A stretch of 64,000 nucleotides of DNA from Typha latifolia (GCA_019914945.1 CM034100.1:2431209-2495208), one strand, 5' to 3'; positions 23,931-37,054 are shown, counted from the stretch's first letter. Made by a program: numbers and translations. Notes: generated by a model from the sequence alone, not told the origin.

Positions 23931-26900
23931 TTATCTTTCCACAGGCTTATATAGGACAACAGTGACATACTTCGACAGAAACCTGTGGGTTAGGCCGAGG
24001 GCGACAAGTGATTGCGATCCCAATCCTTTTTCTATGAAGAGGTGGTTTAGAACAACATGTTGGGGCTTTGTTGAAGATTCTTCAGAGTTTTGCATCCCAA
24101 GGACGGTGAGGTGCAGTTGAGATGGAAGAGCTGGTGGTTCCTTTGCATAGTCCTGATCCAAGGGTGGCAGAAAACTGTAACTGGAGTCGGGAGATGGAGG
24201 TGACTCAAATTCGGTAACACTTTCTACATTTTCTGGAACATACTCCTGAAATAAATTAAACAGAAAGCAGTATCCAGCTCAGAATGAGAAGAAAAATGAA
24301 ACAAGGATGCCATAGTTTTGCAGCCTTTTCTTGTAAAGAATGATATATCCTTAATGCTAAATTGCATGCCAAACAGACTATAGACACTGCTATCAGTAAA
24401 TCTGATACTGTATGTACTTATATGAAGATAATTTTCTTTGGGAAAATATATCAACTACATATATCTAAATCCAGATATAAGCACCATGGTAGCAAAAATA
24501 TATATGTTATGGAACGTATACTCACATGAAGGTCAAGAAGATTAGCATATTGCCCCATCTCGTCAGTTACACAAGGAAAATCAGGAACATATCTTCTTTC
24601 TCCATCTACAATGAACCTGTAATGGTAGACTCCAGATGGGAGGGTCAACAAAATGGAAAAATCCTTGCCGGACTTCTGGAGCGGTCTCCTGGTAAGCCAT
24701 TAAGATTATAGTCACCACAATTTCCTTATACCAATTTAAAAAAGTTCTAGAATGGTATTATAAATGGGAACTGAAACATAATGATGCAAGTCAAAGTACT
24801 TAAAAAAGTCTTCCAGTAGCTTACCTTGTTGTCCAGTTGTCCCATGATCCTTCTACTAAAACATTCTTCCCTCCAAAGGTCCAAACCAATAAAGCTGGGA
24901 TCTCCTTTTCAGAGGGACCATCTGATGTACCACCAGGCAACTCACTCATCCACATCTGATTGAAAACTGGAGGCCCATCAGCTGCTCTTTGCAAAGGAGG
25001 TACAGGGATCTGAAACATCAAATGAATGTCAGTTTCAATTGGAACAATCAGCACAGAAGAGAATACTTCATATGTTTGTGCAATTAATGCCAAGAATTTT
25101 TCAGTTGAGAAACAGATCTAGGGGCATTTCTTGTCTGCATCTGCTGTGGATTGACTAAAATGGGGACAAATGGCACAGAGAAGATACTAATATAACTGTA
25201 TGTTGCCAAATGAAGATGAAAATAATACAACAACATGCCGCACTAGTCACAACTATCTGGGGACTACTTACATGAAATTGAAGATACAGCATGATTGTTT
25301 ACTAAGATACTCCAATCTTACACAGAGACGCACGCATCGAATTCTTGATGAACAATATAGGAAGCAAAATTAGTTCAAATGTAACATCTTCAACATTTTA
25401 TATTAATGCATCTTTTGGATAGAGGAAGGTGCTTCATCTATTGACTGAGAAAAGAGAAAAATAATCCATTTTGAGAAGACTCAAAAATAAGGCAAAATTC
25501 TGACATAACAACAGCAAAACATAGAAAAACAACAAATTTAATGCAGAGTAGAGTTATCACACAACACAAGATGAAGAGCTAAAGGCAACGTTGTACTATT
25601 CTAGCAACAGAAAAGTCTTCAGTAAAATTCACTGTGCGATGCAAGTAAGTCATCTGAAAACTATAAATATATCACTTTGGCATCGCTGCTACAACAAACT
25701 AAACAAACATTAGCAAATAAACAAGTAAATGCAAAAACATCAAAACATATCTACCAACGGCCCAGATCGACAAAGAAAGAAATATTGTAACTGGCATCCA
25801 CCAAAAAAATCATAAGCTAATCCAAAATGGACCAGACTACAAAAGGAGCAAGGTCGCATATTTCCACCATCATCATATGGGTCACCTATAGAGTATTATG
25901 TGAAGTATGAAAGGTCATCTATAAGGCTGAGATAATTAAGCAATGGCATATCAACATAAAATCAACAGTTGGAAACAGGTGTTATAATCTTAACTAAGGA
26001 TAACAGAATTCAGATGAAGGCATGACATAAGCTCTATGAGGTGAAATGATTGGTAAGGCTGCAACTGATGCAGTACATGGGAATTTGAGGTTTATTTAGC
26101 AAGATTCAGCTTGAGTGTGAACTAAGATTAAGCCAAGTGGAGAACAGGCCCCATCATAAACTTTGCCAAATTGCCATTGAGCTTTAGTAGATTTACTTAG
26201 ATGGAACACTCAGCTCGGCTAGGATGGCAAAGGACTAAAGACTGAGTACCAGTTTTGGGTTCTGCTTGATCTTTCCTTGAACTTGTCAAGGTACTATAAC
26301 AACTGAGTCAAGCTTGAAAATCTAGAATGTACCTCCAGCTTGGCTAGTTTGCATATGTACAGGTTGGTTGAGAAATTTACCTTCTGTATACTCATACAAC
26401 CCACCAATAAGCCTATCAAAGTTTGGCTAGTTTGCATATGGACAGGTTGGTTGAGAAATTTACCTTCTGTATCAAGCCACCAATAAACCTATCAAAGTTT
26501 CTGCATATTTAAGAAGAGTCTAACACAGAGGGAAAGCTGAAGGAAGATAACCTTTTGATAATAGGAAGTTTTTATCCAAGAGGTAGAAGAACGCACAACT
26601 TAAGAGTACATGATTTATCCACAGAATATGAAGAATGAATAAGAGAAGCTAACCGAAAAATGCAGGTGTTCCTAATTAGTAATTACATTCTAGCAATGAT
26701 ATACTCAAATCAATCACAAGTCAATATACCTGAAAAGAGCCAACAATCAGAAGAATAAGATATGCTACTATGTGTTACGGAAACTTCTTTTTTTTTTTTG
26801 ACAAATTGAAAAAGAGAGTGAATAACTGACCGAGCTAGAATGCTATTTACTCAGACAAAGAAACTGATTTCTCACTGCACAAGTTGTTATTATGCTGCAT

Positions 26901-28095
26901 CTCTGTAGAAAAAGTATAAGCTACTCGAAGTCTGGTTAATCCAAAGTCATATACATACTCCTACCTTCAGTAAAACACTTAAAAGAAATTAATGACAAAT
27001 TATCTCTCCAGGAAAACCTGCAGACCCTCAATTTTGGTTGGTGATGCAAGGAATAGCATAAAACAAACTAACAATCTCCATAATGACTTAAATAATTTGT
27101 CATGAAAAAGTCTCTACTTCATAGCAACCTTACATGAATCCAATTACAAAAAATAGAGGTGTATGGTAAACCAAGCAATGGGTCAAAGAACACATATGAC
27201 ATCCCTCCCATGTTATAACCTCATCACTTGCTCTTGTCACCCTTCAACAATTCCACCAAGATCATTATTAGGATATAAATTTCCAAAATATTTAAGACTA
27301 GCAAAGCCCACCATTACCTGCTCCAACCCTAGCTAATATCCTTAAACTTTAAGATGAAATACAAGTTCGAAAGGGAACAAGAAACATAATCAAACCAAAA
27401 TGAACCCATTTGACTACAGATGATGACATCAGAAATTCCCAAAAACCCGTAATTCCACATAGAAAAAGAACTAAAACTAAAACCAAACCATTCTCTCACA
27501 GCACACTCTGTTTCAAACCTCAACTCCTAGAACTAAAAAGATCTTGAGATTCTAGTTTTGCTAATCTCTTCTTTTGAAAAATCACTACAATTCCTAGATT
27601 TCAGTTTATTAGGAATAATTTGGGAGGATTTCCTTCAAAGGCAAGCTCCTTCGACCTGACACATCTCTCTCTATTTCTGACCAGCCCCAAAGTATCAATG
27701 AAAATATTGAAAAAAAAATTCTTCTCTTCCTCGATCATTCGAATAAAGAGATCTCTGAACAAAAATCAATTGAATCATGTCAAGATTTAGCTGCAAACAT
27801 ATTACCAATCGATTCAATCACATCAATCCGATTCCTAAATCACCATTACCATTACCTAAAACAGAAGAACCGATCAAACAATTCAAGAGTCGTCATCTAC
27901 CTGAGGCGCGAACATGAGAGGGGAGCGCGACCGCGCAGGGCTCCTCGGCGGAGATCCCCCGACGGGCTCCGCCGAGCGCGCGCGCCGCACTTGGTTGGGG
28001 AAGCGGGGATCCCCGTCCGATGACCTCAAGGAGGGGTCGTCGTCGTCGTCGTCGTTCCCCTCCTCCTCCGTGTCCCTCCCGCTAACGTTTCCCAT
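23931..28095 (-). CDS. SnRK1 regulatory beta subunit (AKINbeta, SIP1/SIP2/GAL83 family)
   Basis: This is the scaffold and targeting subunit of the SnRK1 energy-sensing kinase, joining the kinase alpha and gamma subunits. Four exons (27901-28095, 24825-25009, 24526-24688, 23931-24245, minus strand) give 285 aa. The MGN start is a classic N-myristoylation site. An acidic, Ser/Arg/Pro-rich linker follows. A CBM48/AMPK-beta glycogen-binding-like domain at about 105-180 includes FGGKNVLVEGSWDNW and YHYRFIVDGE. The C-terminal ASC (AMPKBI) domain at about 205-285 includes HVVLNHLF and KYVTVVLYKP. The presence of both domains points to a beta1/beta2-type subunit and not the short plant beta3. Intron 1 is 2.9 kb and carries a local tandem duplication. 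The gene is intact. Confidence 0.96.
25010..27900 (-). other. Long intron 1 of the SnRK1-beta gene
   Basis: This 2.9-kb AT-rich intron starts right after the exon for the myristoylated N-terminus. It holds a tandem duplication at 26341-26500 and a T11-12 tract near 26788. No coding exon or RNA gene was recognised. Confidence 0.7.
26341..26500. repeat. Tandem duplication, unit about 80 bp
   Basis: Two adjoining units start with TGGCTAGTTTGCATATG at 26341 and 26424 and both end in ATCAAAGTTT. The second unit has lost about 6 bases. They differ at few positions, so the duplication looks fairly young. Confidence 0.85.
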
Positions 28096-29178
28096 CTCGA
28101 ATCCTTCCGCGCGTGAGAAGATCAGATCTGATGAGATATAGTCTAGAGAGGGAGTTGACAACGGCGACGTATCAGATTTTGAGCGTTGGAGATGGTCAGA
28201 TAGGCAGCAGAAGAACGAAGAGGGATGGAGTATGGACGATGGAGGGCAGTTAAATAAATGAGGTTAAAATTCACGATTATTTACGGTTAGTGGCACTGAG
28301 TTAGACCACCGCATCACCCGCCTACATACTCAAATGTACACAAGGCACGACCTTAATTAGGATTCGGTGCATTATTGATCTCAAACATCCAATTCCTCTA
28401 ATTCTATATATCTATTTGTTATATTTAATATTAAATTTTTTAAAAAAAATACCCCTGTATTTTGTCTTTCTTATTATTCACACTCCATCGTTCCAATATA
28501 TATTATTTGCCTGTATTTTACTTAAAATACCTTAAAAGTACTCTTATCGTTAATTTTCTTCATGGCTAATTAGAGTGGGAGTATTCTCTATTATTTTAGA
28601 ATGTAATTAACTGAGTCATAGATATCCATATGGTATGATATAAATAATAAAAGTAAAACATAATGCACTTTTGATATTAAATTTTTTTATTAAATGTGCA
28701 CAATAGATCAGCGACTGCGTAAGTATACTAATAGGAATTTAGATTTAGGGTACCAGTACCAGGCTTGTCTTATGAATGGGTTAATTCATCTGGCACCAAT
28801 ACTAGGTGGAGCTCATCCTCTGTTCATGTTTGTGTACATAATAACATAAACAGGCGATAAGTTGTAAGCTGATCTTTTGCTACTCGCATTTGTGACACAC
28901 ATAGTTATCATCAACTGACCCATAATTTTAGTTTAGCACTAACTCAACCTATATTCTATTTTATTTAGTGGCAACTTAGAGCAACAAGTTCACACGATCT
29001 ATCTACATTGCATAAAGCGGCAGTTGTCTGGAAGCCACTGATACAAACAAGGTAACTTACAACTTCAACACTCCAATATAGTGAAGAGCTTACATCTTTA
29101 CCGAGTTCATTATAGGTAATAACCTATTTAAACAGAATAGTGATAATATCGAGTGGCAACTTGCATCACCCATCTCTT
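28096..29178. other. SnRK1-beta promoter side and 3' flank of the LRR gene
   Basis: The part near 28100-28300 is the leader and promoter of the minus-strand beta-subunit gene. The middle is AT-rich and unassigned. The right end is the 3'-UTR of the LRR gene. No gene was recognised. Confidence 0.6.
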
Positions 29179-32100
29179 TCAGCAGTTCGTATCATATGCT
29201 GCAAGCCCCAAAAGCTCTGGACCTTCCAAGCGTGGATTGTTTTCGAAACTGGCCACAAATGTTACATAGGATTAAAACAGAAGAAAGAATGTAGCAGGAG
29301 CTAGTCTTGTTTGCATAGCAAATTTTGGCTTAAAAACTCGAAAGGAAGAATAATCCATGAGAATATCATAATTGGACATCAAAAATCAACATTACAATGC
29401 TGTTTAGTGTCAATCTGGAGAGTAAAAGGATAGTTACCCACAACTCATAGGCTAGATCTAATGACTAATGTAAACAGAAGGGACTCAACCCACTCTAGAT
29501 TTTTATGGGCAAATTCCATGCTTGTTGCCAGTATCACGATCATCATTATTATAGAGAGAAAGCACCAGACAGACAAGACCTCCTCATCTACCTATGCCAC
29601 TATTTCTTAGACCTCTTTGAGTCCTATCAAAGCAGCAGCTCATAGTCGAATGTACTCTCAGTATGATCCAACTCTTTTCTGTATTGTTTCATCTACCTAT
29701 AGTATGCTTATCATACACTCAAAAGGATGGCTGCCATTTCAAATATTCGACACACTAATTTCCTTGGAGAACCCTACCCTTAGGCTGTCATCATTTGCAA
29801 AAGCAACTCTACATGTACTTGTGTAGTACTGTTCAAATTAGTGAACTTGCTTCATCACTCATAAGAACAATCTTGATTGATTAACAAGAAAGAAAATTGT
29901 AAGTAAATAAAAGGAAATCAAATATAAAGTAATTAGTATAATTAAAGTGGATTTATGACCCAAAGTCATAACGGGGCATAGGCAGGCCTTTTTTCACCCT
30001 GAGGAATTTCTGTCAACAATGACAGAGCATTTTTTAATAATACACTAATCAAAGCAGCAGAATGGTAAAATATTACATGACCAAATTTTCTATATGTTAT
30101 GCAATTAGCATTCATATCTTACTAAAGCAAGAGGCTAGAAATTAGTGGAAGAACATTAGAACCCGATAGTAACTAAGAAGGATTTGCACATAGTGAAAAA
30201 AGATAATCTTATAACGCAAAAAAAAGTATTATGAGAAAAGCTATACTTGTTCAAGGGGATGTGCTCAAAAGGTCCAGTAGTGGGAATTGTTCCACAAAGA
30301 TCATTGTTTGAGACATCTCTGTAATCAGATATAAAAAGAATGTGATTGCCGCAAGTGATTGTCTTAATGCAGAACAAGATAATTGTAATAATTGGTGATT
30401 AACACTTACACAACTTTGAGGCTAGAAATTTTGGCAAGTTCCCTAGGAATTTGACCAGTCAAACGGTTGTCATTGAGCCGCCTAGAAAACAAACAATTAG
30501 ATAGATCAGTCTATGATAAACATCCAGAGTAGTGTGATATAACAGCTTAAAACTGTACAGAGAAGAAACAGGCCAGGCTGAAGACCCCAGATGAGTTATG
30601 TGCAAACATAATCAAGATACACCCAATCACAATTGGCATGATTGTGCAGGAAAGATGAAAATCAGAACTCACAAGAACACTAGCGACTTCAGCTTCCCTA
30701 ATGCTGGAGGGATTATTCCCGACATGTTGTTGTTATACAAGTCCAAACTGATAAGGCTCTTAAGATTACCAAGCTCAGCTGGGATTGTTCCTTGAATATT
30801 ATTTTTGTAGAGTTCTCTGCACCAATAGTTTCAGAAAATATCTAATATTAAATATTAGACTTAAAAGCAAAAAAAAAATCTGAAAGTAACACATGTACCA
30901 AGTAGATCTGAGAAACACAGATAATTGTTGCACTAATGAAAGAATATGATCTGGACTTTCAAAAAATAAGGAAGAAGATGAAAGGTTGAGATGAAACATC
31001 TTTGGGTTAGACATGCTATAGAGCTCGCATCTGATGAGTTTCTAAACAATCCCAAAAACTAATTTTATTGTATTTGTATGTCTTTAGTCTTTTGTAACTG
31101 CACTGTTGTATATTTATGTGTGATATATGAAAAAAAATTTACGTTTATCTGTGCTATATATGTTCATGTCACATAGCTTGTTTTGATTTACTTTAGGGCG
31201 AATATGGCATATATTCATATGTTTGATAAACTTTCATCAATGGTGGAGTTTCAGGTCTTTCCAGTAGTTTTTGATAAACTTTAAAAAAAAATTATCAAGA
31301 GTTGAATTTTCTGAGTACATCTATCTTGCAATTGTTGTTGGAAATTTTCTTGACAGCATTAAGGTGTGTTGTTCAATGGTTTTGATAGAATTCTTGTTTG
31401 CTTTTAGATTCAATGAAAAAATGGTACAATAATCCATGTTACATAATGATGAAATACTCACAGATATTGCAGATGCTCAAGGTGCCCAAGTTCAGGGACA
31501 AGATGACCTGATAAATTTGAATTGCCCAGATCCCTACAACCGATACAAAACAAAGCAGATGAACATATGTTGCATAGTCGACTAGCCAAGAAAATCTGTA
31601 AATTATACCAGGTAGCAGAAAACAAAGGAGAGAAGTAAGAAAATCCTAAGAGCATATATGAAAACGAATAAGATCCAGCTCATAAGCACAACTAAAGTAT
31701 GTGAACTATTAGATGATGAGAACCAGGGATCCTGGCAAATTTATATGTGCTACACTTTATTCAAAGTTGAAGCAAATTATTTTTGCTAAATAATTGGTAG
31801 CCAGTCTATGCATTAAAAATAATTAGCATATGGGAGCATGACCATTCTTAAGTCCAGGTCAAAAGGCAGCCAAATATTCTTACACCTAATAACTGTCAAA
31901 ATTTATAAATGGGAATATTATGTAGTTTGAGCCCATGTAGATAGAAGATGTTTCTAGGAGCTTTGTTACGCTAATACTCTAACCATGGGAGGTACATGGT
32001 CAGGCAACGTCAAACAGAAGAAGAGCAACAAACAAACAAAAAGAAAAAAAAAAAAAAAGAATTGATGCAATATAGAAGCAACCTATGTGGACAAATTGCA

Positions 32101-33024
32101 CATTAATTACACAAGTATCTTGATGTCAGAGAAATTCTAGATATGGCAAAGGGTATTTTGACTATTTTCTGTTGATATTTTATAATTGATAAATATACTC
32201 TGTTGCGTTATTTTTCAAGCTTGAAGAGTTGCCTAGCATCTGGGCTAGGTCAAAAGATTTTTCCTCCTTTGACTTAATTTGTTTATCCCTTAATCCCAAT
32301 GCAAAAGATCTATGATTGGTATGAACAAAGTTCTGATAATTTACAAATTTCCAAAGATGCTGCTCCCAATCAGAAAATTGAACAAAAGACCACAAAATTA
32401 TTAACCAAATAATCTATAGAAACGGAAGAAAAACAAAAACCAAAACATTAGCAAACAGACCAGAGTTTGACCTAATATCGCAAGCAAATCCAGTAGTACC
32501 ACTGTAGTCTCCTCACCCGTAGGAACAGCAAAAGGTACTAAATAACTATTAAGGAGCAACCAAAGCATAAAAAAGAGACAATTTTTAAACCTAAACGCTA
32601 TGTACAACTCAAATACTATCAGATCCCTTTGCAATCGGCAAAGCTAAGAAACCCACTTCCTAAATTTTCTTCCCATAAACCCGCATCTTCCAATCAAATC
32701 TCCCAAACCCAACAAGACGTAATCAATCAAAATTCTGCGAAGCAAGAGGGTAGAGAGTAAGAGAGAGACAGAGAGATAAAAGAGGAATTCGGGAACCTAC
32801 ACTCTCGTGACGCGATTGTCCTGGTTGCAAGTGATGTGAAACCAGGTACAAGGATTCACAAGCGTCGGATCCCAGCTCTGGAGCACGTTGTCGGGATCCG
32901 ACAGGCTCCTCCGTAGCGCGTGGAGCGCGTCGCCCTCGGTGTTGGACGAGACCAAGGCCGGCAGCGCGAGCAAAGCAAAGGCCAAAGCCACCGCTAGGGA
33001 TCTCACCACGGCGCCGGCGGCCAT
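29179..33024 (-). CDS. LRR1: Small secreted leucine-rich repeat protein (LRR1 / SERK-ectodomain-like)
   Basis: The product resembles the extracellular half of a SERK receptor kinase without membrane span or kinase. Related plant LRR1 proteins take part in defence signalling, and rice LRR1 binds HIR1 (family knowledge). Six exons (32801-33024, 31462-31533, 30673-30816, 30410-30481, 30247-30318, 29179-29248, minus strand) give 217 aa. A signal peptide covers about residues 1-27. An LRRNT_2 cap has [16 protein letters not shown]. About four LRRs follow and the protein ends [22 protein letters not shown]. The LRR exons are 72 or 144 bases, that is one or two 24-residue repeats. A telo-box lies in the leader. 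Confidence 0.95.
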
Positions 33025-33045
33025 CTCTCCTTCGGAGATCTAGGG

Positions 33046-33054
33046 TTAGGGTTT
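33046..33054 (-). promoter_or_regulatory. Telo-box in the LRR gene leader
   Basis: AAACCCTAA on the minus strand (TTAGGGTTT on plus), 22-30 bases before the LRR start codon and inside a doubled TAGGGT stretch. Regulatory meaning is inferred. Confidence 0.5.
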
Positions 33055-33886
33055 GCAAGGAAGCTACTCGACCTCGGAGAAGAAGAGAAGAGAAGAGAAG
33101 AGGAGAGACAAAGGGAAAGTTGAGGAGAGTAAAATGAGAAGGGGAAAGCCGAGGTTTTTAACTTTGCAGTTGGGGGAAAAAGAGTGGTGTTAGAGTGCTC
33201 TCGCGCTAACGTTTTAAGTTAAATGGTTTCGTACAGGGAAAACGAACGAGAATATGCGTTAAAATAATCAAATTGATTTGTTGGCAGACAGCACTAGTAC
33301 ATGTTTTGACTGCTGCCGTCAAGGACTGGTATAAGGACGCTTTGCCGCAAGAATAGCATATTTGCTAAAGATTAATATGGAACTCTACCAAGGGCTTTTC
33401 TGCATATGTACATACATTATGCAAAATAGCCCTTACTAGACTAAAAATAAAATATAGCATATTTTTAATAAATTCTCATCTCAGAAGCCTTACAAATTCC
33501 TCCCTCGTGATGCTCCTCCATCTATAGTAAAAACTCAGCAACCCACCCGTGCGACCCAAATTATATTTTTCCCCCCCCCCTTCCCTTCCCAAGATAACAC
33601 CTCCTAATTCTCTTTTATTTTTTCACACTTATCAAAGCACTTGTCGGTTTGATTCCTTCATCCATTGCTTTTCCTCTGGTTTCTTCTAACTTTCTCCTTG
33701 TAAGCAATTGATCAGGGAGACAGACAGTGTGGTAATTGGTTCTTCTCGACCTAGCTTTAACCCTCATTCCAATGCCCATCTAGGACTCTTTTGCAAATAC
33801 TTACTCCCACCACCATGCAATTATATTATGGATATCAACATATTCTCTTATTCTTCCAGCTTTCTTATGCTTTGTTGTTTGTTGGA

Positions 33887-33909
33887 TTTTTTTTTTTTTT
33901 TTTTTTTTT
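33887..33909. repeat. T23 homopolymer tract
   Basis: A pure run of 23 T. It could be the reversed poly(A) of an old retroposed copy, but I see no element body beside it. Confidence 0.8.
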
Positions 33910-35019
33910 GACAATGGACACTTAAGACTTTATTCTCACACAAATGACCCCCCCAACCGCTAAATTAAGATAGGAAAGTGAGTAGATATATTAATAGTAT
34001 ATGATAAAACCCAGCACAAGGGAATGTGACCAACTCCACTACAAAGTGGAATCCTTTTCTTTTCTTTCTCTCTTTCTTTCTTTTCTTTTTTCTTTGGGTA
34101 GACATGCCATGGAATTTGTTCCTCTCATCACCAACAATGCAACGCTTCTTTTGAAGCCAAAAGGGAAGTGGGAGAGAGGTCAGAAAGGCACCATTTATAT
34201 GTGACTTTCTGAAGACAAAATGCCCTCACCCTCATTCCAAAGTATGGAATCTAAAGTGAGAAAAGATAGAGGTTGGACATTTGAATATTAAGTAGCACTT
34301 TTAATCAACTTTGTTTGTTCTCTGCAAAGCAACTCCATCGAGGTACTACATTACAATTAGGGTCAGGTGAGCTTGTCAAATTTGTCCACCTATATTGTGT
34401 AATAGAATAAATGTTTATGAGTAGTTAACTTAGTATTTGAGTGACGAAAAAGTGTTAGAATATAAAGTGTAAAATTGATTGTGCTCTAATAACTTAACTT
34501 TTTAGAGTAGCCAGTGAGAGTTAATATATATTTGCTAAATGGCCTTTTAAGACTGATGAATTGATAGTTGCTATCAATTACTTACAACATGTAATATGGA
34601 ACTAAGTGAGGGATTAGAAAGTTCCCATATATACCATCGATAGTTGTGTTCATACTGTTTCTTACAGTGAATGCATATTTGATGCTCTTCCATTTAATGG
34701 AGATGGTGTGAGGAACCTGGAAAGTAAAACTTCAAACTTGAAACTGATGTGTTAATTACCTCAATATATTGTAGACTTGAGCATTCCTATGTCTATTATG
34801 TATTTGTGTAGTATGAGATTATATGGACATGTAACCAAATAATGTTAGAATTCAAGCAAAGTTTATCATGAACAACTGATGGTTGGTGGTAGGAGTGGCA
34901 AAATAAGCCAAATATGAGCAAGCTGGGTTTTACTTCGAGCCAACTCTTATTTGATTCATTTATTACCAAATAAAAGATAATTAAACATTAATCAGAATGA
35001 CTAATCAGAATACAAAGCA

Positions 35020-35043
35020 CGCTAGAGGAAGGGGTTGAACCTT

Positions 35044-35076
<33 letters not shown>

Positions 35077-35093
35077 AACTGAGCTACTCCAGC
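35020..35093 (-). tRNA. tRNA-Asn (anticodon GUU)
   Basis: Read on the minus strand, 74 bases fold as a normal cloverleaf. The acceptor stem pairs GCTGGAG with CTCTAGC, with one non-standard pair. The D-arm is AGCTCAGTTGGTTAGAGC (box A). The anticodon loop is CTGTTAACC with GTT, and the T-arm has GGTTCAACC (box B). A discriminator G is encoded at the 3' end and CCA is not. It matches the nuclear plant tRNA-Asn pattern I know and has no intron. No cluster partner is nearby. Confidence 0.96.
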
Positions 35094-36189
35094 TGTTAAC
35101 ACTAATTGTCAGTTAAACCTTGATTATCAATTTTTTAATCTTTAGATTAGCAGATAACGTTCGTATTATATATGCATCCAAGTAGTCTATCTTGGCTTAA
35201 ACTTCCATGCTTTCGAGAACCTGCTGGTAGCTTAGAATGTATCTCTCCATCTAATATTTCATCTGACTTTTTTTTCCCTTCTTGTAAGGATTGGAAGAAA
35301 AATTATTTGATTGGAAATGTTGAAAGAACTGCTGAGATGTAAAACAACTAGCATTCAAGCGAATCAGCAATGGCGATGAAGTTCACCGCTAACAATCCTC
35401 AAGTGAGCCAAATCCATGGAATTATAGCAAGGTTTGTTGTTTTGAGGATAAAATTTACTATAAGATTAAGATGCGAAAAAGCAATCATCTCTGCAGATCA
35501 CAAGCTTACATAACCTTTTGGTCTTCTTTTCTGATCCATTAATTTAGCATCTCTATTAGAAGAGATGTCAACAGGCCATCATCTGGTTTGATGTATTAAA
35601 ATTCTCCTAAATTTTATATATGCAATAGGGAAAAAAAAAATTAAAGGGATAGAAGTATGTTACAACCTGCAAAGTTTCTAAAATTAATAGAGCAGTTGCT
35701 CACTGTCCTTTGCTTCTAAATTACTACGCAAGAGGTGAATATTTTCAGGGCAGAATTTGGATTAGTGGATATATTTCGAGATGTTGTATTTGTACAAGTA
35801 GTGTACAATATGAAAGTAACATCAGCACCAAATACTCATCACATTCCTCTCCAAATTGTAGTATCAACTACATATTCAACACTAATTTCTTCTCGTGTGA
35901 TAAAAAAAAAATAGAAAACTCTTTTGCTCAATTATACTGAGTAGCCAAAGAGGCCCCTCAAGGAACTACTGTCTATTTGATTACTAATTTAGCAATGTAA
36001 AGGCTCATGATGAAAAGAGAGATTAGTGATGCAGAAACTAGACATGAAAGAGAAGAGATAGAGGAATATATATACCTTTAAGCTCCATGCGTAGTTCATT
36101 AAAACTAGCTACTACCATATACAATACCATGAAGGTCAAAAAAGAAGTAGTAATTCATATACACGTACTGCAAGGCCTCATCTAATGCA

Positions 36190-36639
36190 TTACTTCCACA
36201 TCTCACAAACATTATACATCGCCGCGAAATTATCCACCAACTGAGGTGCAAAACCCTCGTCAAACATCTCAAACGTCTCCCCTCCGATGCTACTATATCC
36301 GTCCACGCCGCGGCCCGCTCCCAAGTCCGGTCCAGTGGTGGCCGCCGGAGAATTACCGCCGACCGCTGAGTCGATCATCGGGGATCCGCTGGCGTCCAGT
36401 TCGGCCACGTTTGAGTCGCGGCCGGTGAGCTTCTGCACGGTGGCGCGGAAATCGGCGGCGGTGGAGGTCAGCCTCATAGGGTTGGAGATGTAGACCACCT
36501 TGATGGGCTTCTTCTTGGACTTGGCTGCCTGCTTGGTGTTCTTCTGATGGACGCTAAGCTTTTCCATTTCTAGGAGTCGATGGTGAGAAGGAGGAGAAGA
36601 AGAGGGGCTGTGAGAAGCCAAAGGAGGCGATTTGCCCAT
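36190..36639 (-). CDS. VQ motif protein, SIB1-like (sigma factor binding protein family)
   Basis: VQ proteins are plant cofactors of WRKY factors; the SIB1/SIB2 type also binds plastid sigma factors and WRKY33 in defence. This single-exon frame encodes 149 aa. A basic stretch (KKKPIKVVYISNPMR) precedes the VQ motif FRATVQKLTG at about 64-73. An acidic/glycine-rich tail ends in DNFAAMYNVCEMWK. Lack of an intron is usual for the family. A second in-frame Met at residue 25 (MEKLSVHQ) could also serve as the start. The SIB1 link rests on the basic stretch next to the VQ core, so it is less sure than the VQ call. Confidence 0.92.
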   Translation of the reverse strand: MGKSPPLASHSPSSSPPSHHRLLEMEKLSVHQKNTKQAAKSKKKPIKVVYISNPMRLTSTAADFRATVQKLTGRDSNVAELDASGSPMIDSAVGGNSPAATTGPDLGAGRGVDGYSSIGGETFEMFDEGFAPQLVDNFAAMYNVCEMWK

Positions 36640-36960
36640 GGATATATATTGATGGATAGAGAAAGGAGAGGGGATTTATATTGTAGAAGGGGAGGAGGAG
36701 TTCTTTTCTTGTGTGCTTTCTTGGAAGGCAAAGAAGGTGGAGAAAAAATGGGAGCATGTGGTTAAAATAATTAATGAAAGATTTTAAAAAGGATATGGAG
36801 AGATAATTGGAGGTAAGAGAGAGGAAGAAGGTGCCTTGAGGAGCTCTCATGGGTACCCAATCATTTATTTTTATTACTCCCCAAAAATAATTTGAGATGG
36901 TAGAAATCTTCTTCCTTTTCTTTTTAATTAAAAAATTTAGTAAAAAAAAGAGGCTATCTT

Positions 36961-37054
36961 TAAGTTCATTCTCGAAAACGTCATCCATGCCGTAATTATT
37001 TACGTTATAAGTTCATTCTCAAAAACTTCATCCATGCGGTAATTATTTACGTCA
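36961..37054. repeat. 47-bp tandem duplication upstream of the VQ gene
   Basis: Two units begin TAAGTTCATTCTC at 36961 and 37008 and both run through CATCCATGC and GTAATTATTTACG. They differ at about four bases. They lie about 320-415 bases before the VQ start codon, so the promoter may carry a doubled element. Confidence 0.85.

Larger units (their letters stand above)
33025..36189. other. Gene-poor region between the LRR and VQ genes
   Basis: The left end is the LRR leader and promoter: telo-box 33046-33054, and a GAAGA-rich repeat near 33078-33105. A pure T23 tract is at 33887-33909 and a C10 run near 33572. Apart from the tRNA-Asn gene at 35020-35093, no coding sequence was recognised. 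The right end is 3' flank of the VQ gene. Confidence 0.6.

Noticed and set aside
27914..28141. Plus-strand frame opposite SnRK1-beta exon 1
   Set aside because: It is the antisense of a Ser/Arg/Asp-rich coding exon, which tends to stay open by composition.
36674..36680. TATAAAT as the VQ gene TATA box
   Set aside because: It lies only about 35 bases before the first ATG, leaving almost no leader, so it cannot be assigned with confidence.
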